A stretch of 64,000 nucleotides of DNA from an uncultured Methylophilaceae bacterium (GCA_903899965.1 CAIULB010000028.1:1-64000), one strand, 5' to 3'. Positions 26,975-37,699 are shown, counted from the stretch's first letter. Notes: generated by a model from the letters alone, not told the origin. Program-made: numbers and translations.

Positions 26975-28092
26975 AGGTGCGGTTCTAGCTGCGTGCGCAG
27001 CCAATAATGAAAATGTTCCAAGCCTGTTTCCATTGGATGTTGATATGGTCCGCGCTCGTCGATGTTTTGGGCAAAAAGTGCTCGGCGACCATCATGCATG
27101 CGTTGGCAAATTTCCTTGTCCTCAACAGCAGTCTCTTCATAAGCGGCTTGTTGAGCAGCAACGTATTCACGCTCAAACAGGGCAATATCTTCGGGGTAGT
27201 AAAATTCAACCACGTTTGTGCAAGCATCTACGCCGCGAGGAATAATGTGTGAAACCACAAGCACGTTTGGATACCATTCAATCATGAGGAATGGGTAATA
27301 TACCATCCAAATAGCGCCGTGCTTGGGCAAGCCCTTTTTGCCTTGATATTGTTTAACCTGAGACTGCCAGTTTTTGTAGATATCTGAGCCGGCTTTTTCG
27401 TAGCTAGGTTTGTAGCCAACGGTTTGCACACTGTAATCTTTGCCAAACTCCCAATGAAGCACATCACAATCTACAAAGCGGTCTAAGCCCGGATGGAATG
27501 GGCCTACGTGATAGTCTTCCAAGTAAACCTCAATGAAAGTTTTCCAATTGAAGTAGTATTCGTCTACCGTGACGCGATCTAGCATGTAGTTTGTGAAGTC
27601 GAAATCTTGCTTGCAGCCAAGTGCTGCTAAGTCTTCCGCGATATTGCGTTTGCCATTAAACAGCAAACCCTGCCAGTTGGTGAGTGGGGTGTGGTCTAAG
27701 TGTAGACAAGGGTTTTCATCAAAGTGCGGCGCACCTAAAAGCTCGCCTTTGAGGTTGTAAGTCCAGCGATGAAGCGGGCAAACGATATTTTTGGTATTGC
27801 CTTGACCGTTCAACATCAGTGCTTGGCGATGGCGGCAAACATTGCTGATTAAGCTAATGCCCTGTTGGTTGTGCACTAAGGCTTTGCCGTCTTTCATCCA
27901 GCCCAATGTGAAAAAATCACCTTGATTTGGCACCATGAGCTCGTGTCCAAAATACTGTGGCGCTTTGGAAAATAAGTGTTTTTCTTCGACCGCATAAATG
28001 GCGGGGTCAGCATACCAGGCCACAGCTAGCTGTGCTGTTGCCTGCGCTGTAGCATTGCTTTTTGTATTGTTGCTTGATGCGAGAGAAATCAT
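26971..28092 (-). CDS. Rieske non-haem iron oxygenase, alpha-subunit type
   Basis: About 373 residues from ATG 28092 (a TTG at 28143 would add 17 residues). The Rieske cluster ligands are Cys86/His88 (NVCRHRQAL) and Cys105/His108 (IVCPLHRWTYN). The catalytic iron site has His195 and His200 in EDYHVGPFHPGL, so both redox centres are intact. The sequence resembles the single-component group that includes choline/carnitine/stachydrine-type and phenylpropionate-type oxygenases; the substrate is unknown. No reductase or ferredoxin gene is adjacent. It is coupled to an EamA transporter, which may move the substrate or product. Confidence 0.87.
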   Translation of the reverse strand: MISLASSNNTKSNATAQATAQLAVAWYADPAIYAVEEKHLFSKAPQYFGHELMVPNQGDFFTLGWMKDGKALVHNQQGISLISNVCRHRQALMLNGQGNTKNIVCPLHRWTYNLKGELLGAPHFDENPCLHLDHTPLTNWQGLLFNGKRNIAEDLAALGCKQDFDFTNYMLDRVTVDEYYFNWKTFIEVYLEDYHVGPFHPGLDRFVDCDVLHWEFGKDYSVQTVGYKPSYEKAGSDIYKNWQSQVKQYQGKKGLPKHGAIWMVYYPFLMIEWYPNVLVVSHIIPRGVDACTNVVEFYYPEDIALFEREYVAAQQAAYEETAVEDKEICQRMHDGRRALFAQNIDERGPYQHPMETGLEHFHYWLRTQLEPHL

Positions 28093-28393
28093 GGTACTTA
28101 GTGCTGTTCCGCTAAATATTGTTTTGCAAAATTTAAGCGACAAAGGGCTTGTTTTAATGCGCTTAATTATTTTGAGGTGTGGGATTTTGCACTAACCCCA
28201 TTTTTTTTCAAGTTTTTTCCAGAGGGCTTGCATTTGATTTGATGTAAGTCAGATGAAATTAGAATAAGTTTCAGCCACTTAAATGAAGAATAATCAGCCT
28301 CATAAAGGCCTCGATTCTTGCCTAAAAGCCCGTTTTGAGATAATCTCGATACCTTAGATGTAAAACAATTTCTTAAGCTCAAGGAGCAGGTGA

Positions 28394-28498
28394 ATGAAAA
28401 ATCCACTAGATTCAATTTTAGGTACGATCATTTCAGGCTTGATTCTGACGTTTGTGTTGTATTCATTTGTGAAACATTTCGTATTGGCGGGGGTATAA
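28394..28498 (+). CDS. Small one-helix membrane protein (34 residues), unknown
   Basis: A short open frame from ATG 28394 to TAA 28496-28498. A strong AAGGAG site (28381-28386) stands 7 bases before the ATG. The peptide begins MKNPLDSILGTIISG and has one hydrophobic helix (about residues 8-32) and no charged core residues; Lys25-His26 and a further aromatic side lie near its end. It is three bases ahead of the PuuD-like gene, so the two are one translational unit. Size and position recall small subunits such as CydX or CcoQ, but no family was recognised. Confidence 0.72.
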   Translation: MKNPLDSILGTIISGLILTFVLYSFVKHFVLAGV

Positions 28499-28501
28499 AT
28501 C

Positions 28502-28993
28502 ATGGAATATTCAATGGGTATTTTCCGCTGGTTACACATCATGGCGGGCATCACTTGGATTGGCTTGCTTTACTATTTTAACTTGGTACAAGTGCCAGCA
28601 ATGAAAGACGCAGCTGCTGACGGTACTGCTGCGGGAATTTCTAAACACGTTGCTCCTCGTGCTTTGCTTTGGTTCCGCTGGGCGGCTGTTGCAACATGGC
28701 TGATGGGTGCGGCTTTGTTAGGCCCTAACTTTAGTGCTGCATTTGGTTTGCAAGCTGGCTACACTGGCATTGGTATTGGTGCTTGGTTAGGTAGCATTAT
28801 GTTATTCAATGTTTGGGTGCTGATTTGGCCTAATCAACAAAAGATTTTGGGCATGGTTTCTGCTACTGATGATGAAAAAGGCAAAGCACGTCGCGTGGCA
28901 TTTTTAGCATCACGTACCAACATGATGCTTTCAGTGCCTATGTTGTTCTTTATGGCAAACGGTCTGACACATAAGGCGCTTGTTGGTCTGTAA
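28502..28993 (+). CDS. PuuD-like membrane protein (urate oxidase N-terminal/DUF989 type)
   Basis: 163 residues with four to five membrane helices. The N-terminus FRWLHIMAGITWIGLLYYFNL matches the start of the urate hydroxylase PuuD membrane domain, with a His in the first helix. Further conserved features are ALLWFRWAAVATWLMG and a Trp/Asn-rich GSIMLFNVWVLIWPNQQKI. PuuD itself has a C-terminal cytochrome c domain that is missing here, so this is the membrane part alone. The function is unproven; haem or quinone binding is possible. It follows the 34-residue protein and ends at a strong terminator. Confidence 0.8.
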   Translation: MEYSMGIFRWLHIMAGITWIGLLYYFNLVQVPAMKDAAADGTAAGISKHVAPRALLWFRWAAVATWLMGAALLGPNFSAAFGLQAGYTGIGIGAWLGSIMLFNVWVLIWPNQQKILGMVSATDDEKGKARRVAFLASRTNMMLSVPMLFFMANGLTHKALVGL

Positions 28994-29015
28994 GATTTTT
29001 AGTTAAGCTGGAATT

Positions 29016-29036
29016 GGCGGCTTAAGCCGCCTTTTT
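29016..29036 (+). terminator. Rho-independent terminator
   Basis: GGCGGC (29016-29021), loop TTAA, GCCGCC (29026-29031), then T5. It separates the PuuD-like unit from argD. Confidence 0.93.
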
Positions 29037-29046
29037 CATTTTTATA

Positions 29047-29065
29047 TGGCAACAGATGGTTGCCA
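29047..29065 (+). promoter_or_regulatory. Hairpin or operator upstream of argD
   Basis: TGGCAAC (29047-29053), loop AGATG, GTTGCCA (29059-29065). It is 31 bases before the argD ATG and just after the terminator. No convincing promoter was seen between the terminator and argD, so this may be a leader hairpin or operator. Confidence 0.4.
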
Positions 29066-29096
29066 ATTTCATTTTGTAAGTATTGAGTAAAGTGAT

Positions 29097-30278
29097 ATGT
29101 CACAACATTTGATGAACACCTATGCACGTCAGCCAGTTAGCTTTGTTAAAGGTGAAGGCGTTTGGCTATTTGATGCAGAGGGTAATCGCTATTTAGATGC
29201 GCTCGCTGGTGTTGCTGTCAATGGCCTCGGCCATGGACATCCTAAGCTTGTTAAAGCGATTAGTGATCAAGCGACTAAGCTGATCCATGTTTCTAATGTT
29301 TATAACATCAACGAACAAGAGCGTCTTGCCGACAAGCTTTGTGAAGTTTCTGGTATGGACAAGGTATTCTTTTGTAACTCTGGTTGTGAGGCAAACGAGG
29401 CTTCAATCAAATTGGCTAGACTTTACGGTCACAACAAGGGTATTAAAAATCCTGAAATCATCGTCATGGAAAAAGCATTCCATGGACGTACATTGGCAAC
29501 ACTTTCAGCAACCGGTAACCGCAAAACGCAAGCTGGATTTGAGCCATTGGTGAGTGGTTTTGTTCGTGTGCCATTTGATGATGTGGAAGCTGTACGTCAA
29601 GTTGCATCGCATAATAAAAATGTCGTGGCGATTTTGGTTGAGCCAGTTCAGGGCGAGGGCGGGATTAATATTCCGCATGACGCTGCTGGCTATTTAGAAC
29701 AACTGCGTAAGATTTGTGACGACAACGGCTGGTTGTTAATGCTGGATGAAGTGCAAACAGGGATTGGCCGCACAGGCACTTGGTTTGCGTTCCAACATAC
29801 CAATATTGTGCCTGACGTGATGTCCTTGGCTAAGGGCTTGGGTTCTGGTGTGCCGATTGGCGCTTGCGTGGCTAAAGGTGTTGCCGCTGAAACATTCACC
29901 TATGGCAAACATGGCTCTACTTTTGGTGGGAATCCCTTAGCCACTGCCGCAGGTTTTGCCACACTGCAAATTATCGAAGAAGAAAACTTACGTGCTCATG
30001 CCCAAGTGATGGGTGATCTCATTTGCAACGGCTTGCGTACTGCGCTTAAAGATGTCGCTGGCGTGAATATCATTCGTAATGCTGGTTTGATGATCGGTGT
30101 AGAACTCAATCGTCCATGTGGAGACTTGGTTAAACGTGCGCTGACTGAAAAACTTCTCATAAACGTGACTGCAGATAACGTGGTGCGTTTATTGCCGCCG
30201 CTTGTGATTAATCAAAGTGAATCTGAGCAGTTGGCGGCAATCTTAGCAAAATTAATTAAGCAATTTTTGAGTGAATAA
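29097..30278 (+). CDS. argD: Acetylornithine aminotransferase
   Basis: 393 residues of class III PLP aminotransferases. The PLP lysine is in MSLAKGLGSGVPIGACV, the PLP-phosphate loop in FFCNSGCEANEASIKLARL, and the Asp that pairs with the pyridine nitrogen in LMLDEVQTGIGRTG. It makes N-acetylornithine in arginine synthesis and may also act on succinyl-diaminopimelate. It begins an arginine run with argF and argG; the gap to argF is about 46 bases with no terminator. Confidence 0.94.
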   Translation: MSQHLMNTYARQPVSFVKGEGVWLFDAEGNRYLDALAGVAVNGLGHGHPKLVKAISDQATKLIHVSNVYNINEQERLADKLCEVSGMDKVFFCNSGCEANEASIKLARLYGHNKGIKNPEIIVMEKAFHGRTLATLSATGNRKTQAGFEPLVSGFVRVPFDDVEAVRQVASHNKNVVAILVEPVQGEGGINIPHDAAGYLEQLRKICDDNGWLLMLDEVQTGIGRTGTWFAFQHTNIVPDVMSLAKGLGSGVPIGACVAKGVAAETFTYGKHGSTFGGNPLATAAGFATLQIIEEENLRAHAQVMGDLICNGLRTALKDVAGVNIIRNAGLMIGVELNRPCGDLVKRALTEKLLINVTADNVVRLLPPLVINQSESEQLAAILAKLIKQFLSE

Positions 30279-30324
30279 TATTTTTAAATTAATGGTTTAA
30301 ACGTCCAATTTTTTGGTCAACATC

Positions 30325-31242
30325 ATGACAATCAAACACTTTTTACAATTTAACGACTTAAATCTCGACGAGCTTAATCATATTTTTGAGCGGACTCGCT
30401 GGATTAAAGCCCAATTTAAAGCTTATCAACAATATTGGCCGCTGTCAGACCGTACATTGGTCATGATATTTGAGAAGGCGAGTACCCGTACTCGTTTATC
30501 TTTTGAAGCGGGCATGCAGCAATTGGGCGGCTCAGCGATTTATTTGAACACGCGTGATTCGCAATTGGGTCGCGGAGAGCCTGTGGAAGATGCAGCGCAA
30601 GTCATCTCTCGTATGAGCGACATTGTGATGATTCGTACCTTTGAACAGGACATTATTGAGCGCTTTGCGGCTAATTCACGTGTGCCAGTAATAAACGGCT
30701 TAACCAATGAGTATCACCCTTGCCAAATATTGGCGGATATTTTTACATTTATTGAACACCGAGGTCCAATCAAAGGAAAAACTGTTGCTTGGATAGGTGA
30801 TTCTAACAATGTTTGTAATACATGGTTGCAAGCGGCCGAAGTGCTCGATTTTAATGTGCACGTTTCTACGCCACCGGGCTACGAAGTTGAGCCGGAACGC
30901 GCTAATTTATATGGCGATAGCCATTACGAAGAGTTTGCCGATCCAATGGAAGCTGCACGAGGTGCGGACTTGGTGACGACAGATGTTTGGACTTCAATGG
31001 GATTTGAGGCTGAAAACGAAGAACGCATGCGTGACTTTGCTGATTGGCAGGTTGATGCAGACATGATGCGCGTGGCGAAAGAGGATGCTTTGTTCATGCA
31101 TTGCTTACCAGCGCATCGAGGTGAGGAAGTTTCTGCTGAGGTGATAGATGGCAAACACTCAGTCGTTTGGGATGAGGCTGAAAATAGATTGCATGTTCAA
31201 AAGGCGCTCATGGAGTACCTTTTGTTAGGGAAAGTTAAGTAA
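30325..31242 (+). CDS. argF: Ornithine carbamoyltransferase
   Basis: 305 residues from ATG 30325; an in-frame TTG at 30313 adds four residues and is less likely. The carbamoyl-phosphate loop STRTR is at 53-57, HPCQ at 131-134, and the ornithine/catalytic loop HCLPAHRG near residue 263. It forms citrulline from ornithine and carbamoyl phosphate. It lies between argD and argG, the next arginine steps; the short [12 protein letters not shown] start is typical of this enzyme. No strong ribosome binding site is visible before either start. Confidence 0.96.
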   Translation: MTIKHFLQFNDLNLDELNHIFERTRWIKAQFKAYQQYWPLSDRTLVMIFEKASTRTRLSFEAGMQQLGGSAIYLNTRDSQLGRGEPVEDAAQVISRMSDIVMIRTFEQDIIERFAANSRVPVINGLTNEYHPCQILADIFTFIEHRGPIKGKTVAWIGDSNNVCNTWLQAAEVLDFNVHVSTPPGYEVEPERANLYGDSHYEEFADPMEAARGADLVTTDVWTSMGFEAENEERMRDFADWQVDADMMRVAKEDALFMHCLPAHRGEEVSAEVIDGKHSVVWDEAENRLHVQKALMEYLLLGKVK

Positions 31243-31265
31243 TTATTGAGATTGGGAAAGAAGTA

Positions 31266-32489
31266 ATGGGCGATATTAAAAAAGTAGTGTTGGCGTATTC
31301 AGGTGGTCTTGATACTTCAGTGATCTTGAAATGGCTTCAAGATGAATACAAATGTGAAGTGGTGACATTTACTGCCGACTTAGGTCAGGGTGAAGAGTTG
31401 GAGCCAGCACGCGCTAAAGCAAAAGCTGCCGGCGTTAAAGAGATTTACATTGATGATGTGCGTGAAGAGTTTGTGCGCGATTTTGTATTCCCAATGTTCC
31501 GTGCCAATACCGTTTATGAAGGCGAATACTTGCTTGGCACTTCAATCGCACGCCCATTGATTGCTAAGCGCCTTATTGAAATTGCGAATGAGACAGGTGC
31601 AGATGCTATCTCTCACGGCGCAACAGGCAAGGGTAATGACCAAGTGCGTTTTGAGCTCGGCGCTTACGCATTAAAACCTAATATTCACATTATTGCCCCA
31701 TGGCGTGAGTGGGATTTACTTTCACGTGAGAAGCTTTTGGCTTATGCAGAAAAGCATGGTATTCCAGTTGAGATGAAGCATAAACAAGGTGGTAGTCCAT
31801 ACAGCATGGATGCTAACTTGCTGCACATATCTTACGAGGGTCGTCATTTAGAAAATCCAGCTGCAGAAGCTGAAGAAGATATGTGGCGCTGGACAGTATC
31901 TCCAGAAAAAGCGCCCGATGCGGCTGAATACATTGATATTGAATATTTAAACGGCGACCCAGTTGCACTTGATGGCAAAAAAATGAAAGCCCATGAAATC
32001 TTGGCGTATTTGAATAAGGTTGGTGGTAAACATGGCATTGGTCGTTTGGATTTGGTAGAAAATCGTTATGTGGGCATGAAGTCTCGCGGTTGCTACGAAA
32101 CACCAGGTGGCACAATTTTGCTTAAAGCGCATCGTGCAATTGAATCCATCACATTAGACCGCGAAGTGGCGCATTTAAAAGACGACTTGATGCCACGTTA
32201 TGCCAGCATGATTTATAACGGCTATTGGTGGAGCCCAGAGCGTTTGGCGCTTCAAAGCTTAATTGACCACACACAAAAAACTGTCAATGGTTGGGTACGA
32301 TTGAAACTTTATAAAGGCAATGTGATTGTCGCTGGTCGTGACTCTAAAACGGATTCATTGTTTGATCCAAATATTGCAACCTTTGAAGATGATAAAGGCG
32401 CTTATGACCAAAAAGATGCGGCTGGTTTTATCAAGCTTAATGCGTTGAGATTGCGTATTGCGGCAAATTTAAAACAGAAAAAACACTAA
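31266..32489 (+). CDS. argG: Argininosuccinate synthase
   Basis: 407 residues. The ATP-binding PP-loop is [16 protein letters not shown] (residues 9-24). Other family blocks are [11 protein letters not shown] and [16 protein letters not shown]. It joins citrulline and aspartate using ATP. It is the third gene of the arg run, 23 bases after argF, with GGGAAAGAAG as ribosome binding site. argH is not in the window. Confidence 0.97.
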   Translation: MGDIKKVVLAYSGGLDTSVILKWLQDEYKCEVVTFTADLGQGEELEPARAKAKAAGVKEIYIDDVREEFVRDFVFPMFRANTVYEGEYLLGTSIARPLIAKRLIEIANETGADAISHGATGKGNDQVRFELGAYALKPNIHIIAPWREWDLLSREKLLAYAEKHGIPVEMKHKQGGSPYSMDANLLHISYEGRHLENPAAEAEEDMWRWTVSPEKAPDAAEYIDIEYLNGDPVALDGKKMKAHEILAYLNKVGGKHGIGRLDLVENRYVGMKSRGCYETPGGTILLKAHRAIESITLDREVAHLKDDLMPRYASMIYNGYWWSPERLALQSLIDHTQKTVNGWVRLKLYKGNVIVAGRDSKTDSLFDPNIATFEDDKGAYDQKDAAGFIKLNALRLRIAANLKQKKH

Positions 32490-32524
32490 ACAAAAGAAAT
32501 CCCCACATTTAAAAGGAAAATATC

Positions 32525-32836
32525 ATGGCTCAGTTTGATAATGTAAGCGTTAAAAGAAAAGCAAACGTCTACTTCGATGGCAAATGCGTTAGCCATACAG
32601 TTTTGTTCCCTAACGGCACACGTAGCACAATAGGCGTGATTTTTCCAAGCTCACTGACATTCAACACAGCAGCACCAGAGTTGATGGAAATTAACTTGGG
32701 TGTTTGTAAGGTGCGCCTTGCTGGCGAAACGGAATGGAAAACATACAGTGCCGGTGAAAAATTTACTGTGCCAGGCAATTCATCATTTGATATCGAAGTG
32801 CTTGAAACACTCGATTACGTCTGTCATTTTGAATAA
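32525..32836 (+). CDS. ppnP: Pyrimidine/purine nucleoside phosphorylase PpnP (DUF1255)
   Basis: 103 residues, a cupin-like small protein. The sequence [20 protein letters not shown] and the middle [17 protein letters not shown] followed by [11 protein letters not shown] match the PpnP family, which splits several nucleosides with phosphate. The E. coli homologue (YaiE) is of the same size. It sits between argG and yajQ on the same strand with short gaps and an AAAAGGAAAAT site, so it is probably cotranscribed although unrelated in pathway. Confidence 0.9.
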   Translation: MAQFDNVSVKRKANVYFDGKCVSHTVLFPNGTRSTIGVIFPSSLTFNTAAPELMEINLGVCKVRLAGETEWKTYSAGEKFTVPGNSSFDIEVLETLDYVCHFE

Positions 32837-32849
32837 TTAAGAGGTCGAT

Positions 32850-33344
32850 ATGCCATCTTTTGATATTACATCTGAAGTTGATATGGTCGCATTGAAAAAT
32901 GCGATTGATGTGGTTGGTCGTAGTATTACGAATCGATACGACTTTAAAGGCACAAGCGCTAATGTAGAGCTCAACGAGAAAGATAGCCTGCTGACTTTGT
33001 TTGGTGATTCTGATTTTCAATTGGATCAAATCAAAGACATTCTATTGCCAGCGATGGAAAAGAAAGAGGCTGACAGTGCAAAGCGCCTTGATCATCAAGA
33101 TGTTCAGAAGATTTCAGGTAATAAAGTGAAGCAAGTGCTGAAGATTAAAGATGGCATAGATACTGAACTCGCTAAACGCATCGTTAAGCTGATTAAAGAC
33201 AGTGGCGTTAAGGTGCAAGCCAGCATACAAGGTGATACGGTGCGCGTGGTTGGTGCTAAGCGTGATGTGTTACAAGACACCATAGCCCAGGTTAAAAAAT
33301 CAGTAACCGACTTCCCTTTGCAGTTTGGTAATTTTAGAGATTAA
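32850..33344 (+). CDS. yajQ: YajQ family protein (nucleotide/c-di-GMP-binding)
   Basis: 164 residues. The start MPSFDITSEVDMVALKNAID and the RYDFKGTSANVEL motif are typical of YajQ. The fold is two ferredoxin-like domains. Some members bind cyclic di-GMP and act with transcription factors; a general role is not settled. It is 13 bases after ppnP and 23 bases before leuC, so it likely belongs to the same long transcript. Confidence 0.93.
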   Translation: MPSFDITSEVDMVALKNAIDVVGRSITNRYDFKGTSANVELNEKDSLLTLFGDSDFQLDQIKDILLPAMEKKEADSAKRLDHQDVQKISGNKVKQVLKIKDGIDTELAKRIVKLIKDSGVKVQASIQGDTVRVVGAKRDVLQDTIAQVKKSVTDFPLQFGNFRD

Positions 33345-33367
33345 TTTTTTATATTGTTAGAAGCTGA

Positions 33368-34783
33368 ATGAGCGCGAAAACCCTTTACGATAAGTTGTTT
33401 GATTCTCATGTGGTGACCGAAGAAAACGGCACTGCTCTGATCTATATTGACCGTCATTTGGTGCATGAAGTGACCAGCCCACAAGCTTTTGAAGGTTTAC
33501 GTTTGGCGGGTCGCAAGCCTTGGCGTAAAGACTCGATTGTGGCGACTGCTGACCACAACACGCCAACGAATGGCTGGGAAAAGGGCTTGGACGGCATTGC
33601 TGATCCTATCTCACGTATTCAAATCGAAACGCTTGATAGCAATATCAAAGAGTTCGGTGCTAAAGCTTACTTCCCATTTATGGATAAAGGCCAAGGCATT
33701 GTTCACGTCATGGGACCAGAGCAGGGCGCAACTTTACCCGGAATGACAGTTGTCTGTGGTGACTCTCATACTAGTACGCACGGTGCTTTTGGTGCTTTGG
33801 CACATGGCATCGGCACATCAGAAGTCGAGCACGTCATGGCGACGCAATGTTTAGTACAGAAAAAGTCTAAATCCATGCTTGTGCGTGTGGATGGCAAGCT
33901 CGGTAAAGGTGTGACAGCTAAAGATGTTGCATTGGCGATTATCGGCAAAATTGGTACCGCAGGTGGCACTGGCTATGCGATTGAGTTTGGCGGCAGCGTT
34001 ATTCGTGCATTGACCATGGAAGGCCGTATGACGCTTTGTAATATGGCGATTGAAGCTGGCGCACGTGCTGGAATGGTGGCTGTTGATGATGCGACTATCA
34101 ATTACGTAAAAGGCCGTCCTTATGCGCCCAAAGCAGACCAATGGGCTGCTGCGGTGGCTTACTGGCGTACCTTGGTGAGCGATGATGGGGCTGAGTTTGA
34201 TGCAACGGTTGTCTTGAATGGTGATGATATTCAGCCGCAAGTGACTTGGGGTACATCACCTGAAATGGTGGTTGGGATTGATGGTATGGTGCCAGACCCT
34301 GCAAACGAATCTGATGCAACTAAAAAAGGCAGCATGGAGCGTGCTTTGCAATATATGGGCTTGCAAGCCAATACACCAATGAATGAAATTAGCATCGATA
34401 AAGTGTTTATTGGATCATGCACTAATTCTCGTATTGAAGATTTGCGCGCCGCAGCTAGTGTTGCTAAGGGCAAGAAAATTGCTGGAACTGTTAAGTTGGC
34501 CTTGGTTGTGCCAGGTTCTGGCTTGGTGAAAGCGCAGGCTGAAGCTGAAGGATTGGATAAAGTATTTAAAGAAGCTGGGTTTGAATGGCGCGAGCCAGGC
34601 TGCTCAATGTGCTTGGCGATGAATGCTGACCGATTAGAATCGGGTGAGCGCTGTGCTTCAACATCCAACCGTAATTTTGAAGGTCGCCAAGGCTTGGGTG
34701 GTAGAACGCACTTGGTAAGCCCGGAGATGGCCGCAGCCGCAGCGATTGCAGGACATTTTGTTGATGTCCGTAGCTTTAATTAA
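33368..34783 (+). CDS. leuC: 3-isopropylmalate dehydratase large subunit
   Basis: 471 residues of the aconitase family. Iron-sulphur ligands are in [13 protein letters not shown] and [15 protein letters not shown] (the CxxC pair). With LeuD it isomerises 2-isopropylmalate to 3-isopropylmalate. The gene is followed by leuD (12 bases) and leuB, an order widely kept in Betaproteobacteria. leuA is absent from the window. Confidence 0.97.
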   Translation: MSAKTLYDKLFDSHVVTEENGTALIYIDRHLVHEVTSPQAFEGLRLAGRKPWRKDSIVATADHNTPTNGWEKGLDGIADPISRIQIETLDSNIKEFGAKAYFPFMDKGQGIVHVMGPEQGATLPGMTVVCGDSHTSTHGAFGALAHGIGTSEVEHVMATQCLVQKKSKSMLVRVDGKLGKGVTAKDVALAIIGKIGTAGGTGYAIEFGGSVIRALTMEGRMTLCNMAIEAGARAGMVAVDDATINYVKGRPYAPKADQWAAAVAYWRTLVSDDGAEFDATVVLNGDDIQPQVTWGTSPEMVVGIDGMVPDPANESDATKKGSMERALQYMGLQANTPMNEISIDKVFIGSCTNSRIEDLRAAASVAKGKKIAGTVKLALVVPGSGLVKAQAEAEGLDKVFKEAGFEWREPGCSMCLAMNADRLESGERCASTSNRNFEGRQGLGGRTHLVSPEMAAAAAIAGHFVDVRSFN

Positions 34784-34795
34784 GGGATTAATGAT

Positions 34796-35434
34796 ATGCA
34801 AGCATTTACCCAATTAAATGGTTTAGTGGTTCCACTCGATAGAGCGAATGTCGATACAGATGCCATTATTCCTAAACAGTTTTTAAAATCCATCAAACGT
34901 AGTGGCTTTGGCCCTAATGCCTTTGATGAATGGCGTTATCTGGAGCATGGTGAGCCTGGTATGGATAACAGTAAACGCAAAATCAACCCTGATTTTGTGT
35001 TGAATCAAGCGCGTTATCAAGGTGCTTCTGTCTTGCTGGCGCGTGAGAATTTTGGCTGTGGTTCTAGCCGTGAACACGCACCTTGGGCGCTTGAAGATTA
35101 TGGATTCCGCGTGATCATTGCACCTAGTTTTGCAGACATTTTCTTTAACAACTGCTTTAAGAATGGCATGTTGCCTATCGTGCTGTCTGCAGATGATGTC
35201 GATGCTTTATTCGAAGAAACAGAAGCGTCAGAAGGCTATAAACTCAACATCGACTTGAGCGAACAAAGTATTACTTCGCCAAGCGGCAAGTCCTATAAGT
35301 TTGATGTGGATGCTTTCCGTAAGCATTGCTTATTGAATGGCTTGGATGACATTGGTTTGACCATGCAGCATCAGGATGCGATTAAAGCCTTTGAAACAAA
35401 ACATAAGGCTGTTCAACCATGGCTTTTTAATTAG
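34796..35434 (+). CDS. leuD: 3-isopropylmalate dehydratase small subunit
   Basis: 212 residues, normal for LeuD. The swivelling domain has [13 protein letters not shown] and the active-site loop [14 protein letters not shown]. It completes the isomerase with LeuC, encoded 12 bases upstream. A 52-base AT-rich gap separates it from leuB. Confidence 0.97.
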   Translation: MQAFTQLNGLVVPLDRANVDTDAIIPKQFLKSIKRSGFGPNAFDEWRYLEHGEPGMDNSKRKINPDFVLNQARYQGASVLLARENFGCGSSREHAPWALEDYGFRVIIAPSFADIFFNNCFKNGMLPIVLSADDVDALFEETEASEGYKLNIDLSEQSITSPSGKSYKFDVDAFRKHCLLNGLDDIGLTMQHQDAIKAFETKHKAVQPWLFN

Positions 35435-35486
35435 CCATTATTTAATATATTTTTCAATCACATATTAGTATTTATTAGGAATTTAG

Positions 35487-36542
35487 ATGAAGATTGCAGT
35501 TCTGCCAGGTGATGGCATCGGTCCAGAAATCGTTGCTCAAGCAGTTAAGGTTTTACATGCCTTAAACATTGGTCTTGAAATGAAAGAAGCGCCAATTGGC
35601 GGTGCTGGATATGAGGCAGCTGGCGATCCACTTCCTGCGGATACATTAAAGCTGGCTAAAGAGTCTGATGCTGTTTTGCTCGGTGCTGTGGGTGACTGGA
35701 AATATGACTCATTACCGCGCGATATGCGTCCTGAGCGTGGTTTGCTCCGCATTCGAAAAGAACTTAATTTGTTCGCAAATCTTCGTCCTGCGCTGCTCTA
35801 CCCTGAACTAGCGTCAGCATCTACTTTAAAGCCAGAGGTGGTTGCTGGTTTAGATATTATGATTGTGCGTGAATTAACGGGTGATATTTACTTCGGTCAA
35901 CCACGCGGCATTTCAACCTTGCCAAATGGCGAGCGCGAAGGTGTGAACACCATGCGTTATTCCGAATCTGAAATTCGCCGTATTGGTCATGTGGCGTTCA
36001 GTATCGCAATGAAGCGCAATAAAAAAGTCTGCTCAGTAGATAAAGCAAACGTGCTTGAGACGACTGAGTTATGGCGTCAGGTGATGATTGAAATTTCTAA
36101 AGAATATCCAGAAGTTGAGCTAAGTCACATGTATGTGGATAACGCTGCAATGCAATTAATTCGCGCGCCTAAGCAATTTGACGTGATGGTGACAGGTAAT
36201 ATTTTCGGTGACATTTTATCTGATGAGGCTTCAATGTTGACTGGCTCTATTGGTATGTTGCCTTCTGCATCTTTAGATGCGAATAACAAAGGTATGTACG
36301 AGCCTAGCCATGGTTCTGCACCAGACATTGCGAACCAAGATATTGCAAATCCGCTGGCAACTATTCTTTCAGCCGCAATGATGCTTCGTTATAGCTTCAA
36401 CGATGAAAAGAACGCCACACTTATTGAAGATGCAGTGAAGAAAGCTTTGGCGCAAGGCTATCGTACCGCTGATATTTACACTGAAGGTACTAAGAAAGTG
36501 AAATGTAGCGAAATGGGCGACGCCGTCGTTGCTGCTCTATAA
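35487..36542 (+). CDS. leuB: 3-isopropylmalate dehydrogenase
   Basis: 351 residues of the beta-decarboxylating dehydrogenase family. N-terminal [11 protein letters not shown], the substrate-binding [21 protein letters not shown]-type segment (in two parts: [13 protein letters not shown] and [18 protein letters not shown]) and the NAD loop [11 protein letters not shown] are all present. It oxidises and decarboxylates 3-isopropylmalate to the leucine keto-acid. A GGAATTTAG site precedes the ATG. It is followed by asd with 19 bases between them. Confidence 0.97.
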   Translation: MKIAVLPGDGIGPEIVAQAVKVLHALNIGLEMKEAPIGGAGYEAAGDPLPADTLKLAKESDAVLLGAVGDWKYDSLPRDMRPERGLLRIRKELNLFANLRPALLYPELASASTLKPEVVAGLDIMIVRELTGDIYFGQPRGISTLPNGEREGVNTMRYSESEIRRIGHVAFSIAMKRNKKVCSVDKANVLETTELWRQVMIEISKEYPEVELSHMYVDNAAMQLIRAPKQFDVMVTGNIFGDILSDEASMLTGSIGMLPSASLDANNKGMYEPSHGSAPDIANQDIANPLATILSAAMMLRYSFNDEKNATLIEDAVKKALAQGYRTADIYTEGTKKVKCSEMGDAVVAAL

Positions 36543-36561
36543 GAAATTTAGGAAAAGAAAA

Positions 36562-37674
36562 ATGTTAAAAGTAGGCTTTATTGGTTGGCGCGGTATGGTG
36601 GGCTCAGTTCTCATGCAACGTATGTTGGAAGAGAACGACTTTGTGAATATTGAACCGCAGTTTTTCACCACATCACAAGTAGGTGGTGCGGGTCCAAATG
36701 TTGGTAAAGATACGCCCCCATTAAAAGACGCTAAAAATATCGCTGAACTCAAGCATATGGATGTGATTGTTTCATGCCAAGGCGGCGATTACACCAGTGA
36801 GGTTTTTCCTAAGCTACGTGGCGATGGTTGGAATGGCCATTGGATTGATGCCGCTTCAACCTTACGTATGGAAGAGGATGTTGTCATTATTCTAGATCCA
36901 GTGAACATTCACGTCATCAAGGATGCGATGCAAAAGGGCGGTAAAAACTGGGTGGGTGGTAACTGTACAGTGTCGCTAATGTTGATGGCTTTAAATGGCT
37001 TGTTCAAAGAAAACTTGGTGGAATGGGCAACTTCCATGACCTATCAAGCGGCTTCTGGCGCTGGCGCACAAAATATGCGTGAATTGCTCAAGCAAATGGG
37101 CGCGGCAAACCAAGCTGTTTCTAGCTTACTCGCTGATCCTGCATCTGCAATTTTAGATATCGACCATGCTGTAGCAGCAACTTTGCGTGACGATGCTTTC
37201 CCAACAGCACACTTCGGGGTGCCGTTGGCTGGTAGCTTGATTCCTTGGATCGATAAGGATCTAGGTAATGGTCAAAGCAAAGAAGAGTGGAAAGGTGGTG
37301 CTGAGACCAATAAAATTCTTGGTCTAGAAGCGAACCCTATCGTGATTGATGGTTTGTGTGTGCGTATTGGCGCCATGCGTTGTCACTCACAAGCACTTAC
37401 AATTAAGCTTACAAAAAATGTGCCTTTAGATGAAATCAACGATATGTTGGCGAAAGCTAATCGATGGGCAAAAGTGATCCCTAATGAGCGTGACGAAAGT
37501 ATGAAGCTACTAACGCCTGCCGCCGTGACTGGCACCCTCACAACGCCTGTTGGCCGTTTACGTAAAATGGGCATGGGCGGTGAATACTTATCAGCATTTA
37601 CAGTAGGTGACCAATTATTGTGGGGAGCTGCAGAGCCGCTACGTCGTATGTTAGATATTTTGGTCAAGTCTTAA
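36562..37674 (+). CDS. asd: Aspartate-semialdehyde dehydrogenase
   Basis: 370 residues from ATG 36562, preceded by AGGAAAAG; the frame is open further upstream into leuB but the family N-terminus [16 protein letters not shown] fixes this start. The NADP loop is GWRGMVGS. The catalytic Cys is in [14 protein letters not shown], and the substrate His lies further on (MRCHSQALT). It makes aspartate semialdehyde, precursor of lysine, threonine, methionine and diaminopimelate. The leuB-asd-fimV-truA order is conserved in Betaproteobacteria. Confidence 0.97.
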   Translation: MLKVGFIGWRGMVGSVLMQRMLEENDFVNIEPQFFTTSQVGGAGPNVGKDTPPLKDAKNIAELKHMDVIVSCQGGDYTSEVFPKLRGDGWNGHWIDAASTLRMEEDVVIILDPVNIHVIKDAMQKGGKNWVGGNCTVSLMLMALNGLFKENLVEWATSMTYQAASGAGAQNMRELLKQMGAANQAVSSLLADPASAILDIDHAVAATLRDDAFPTAHFGVPLAGSLIPWIDKDLGNGQSKEEWKGGAETNKILGLEANPIVIDGLCVRIGAMRCHSQALTIKLTKNVPLDEINDMLAKANRWAKVIPNERDESMKLLTPAAVTGTLTTPVGRLRKMGMGGEYLSAFTVGDQLLWGAAEPLRRMLDILVKS

Positions 37675-37699
37675 TGTTGAGTCTATTAGGCTGAATCGT

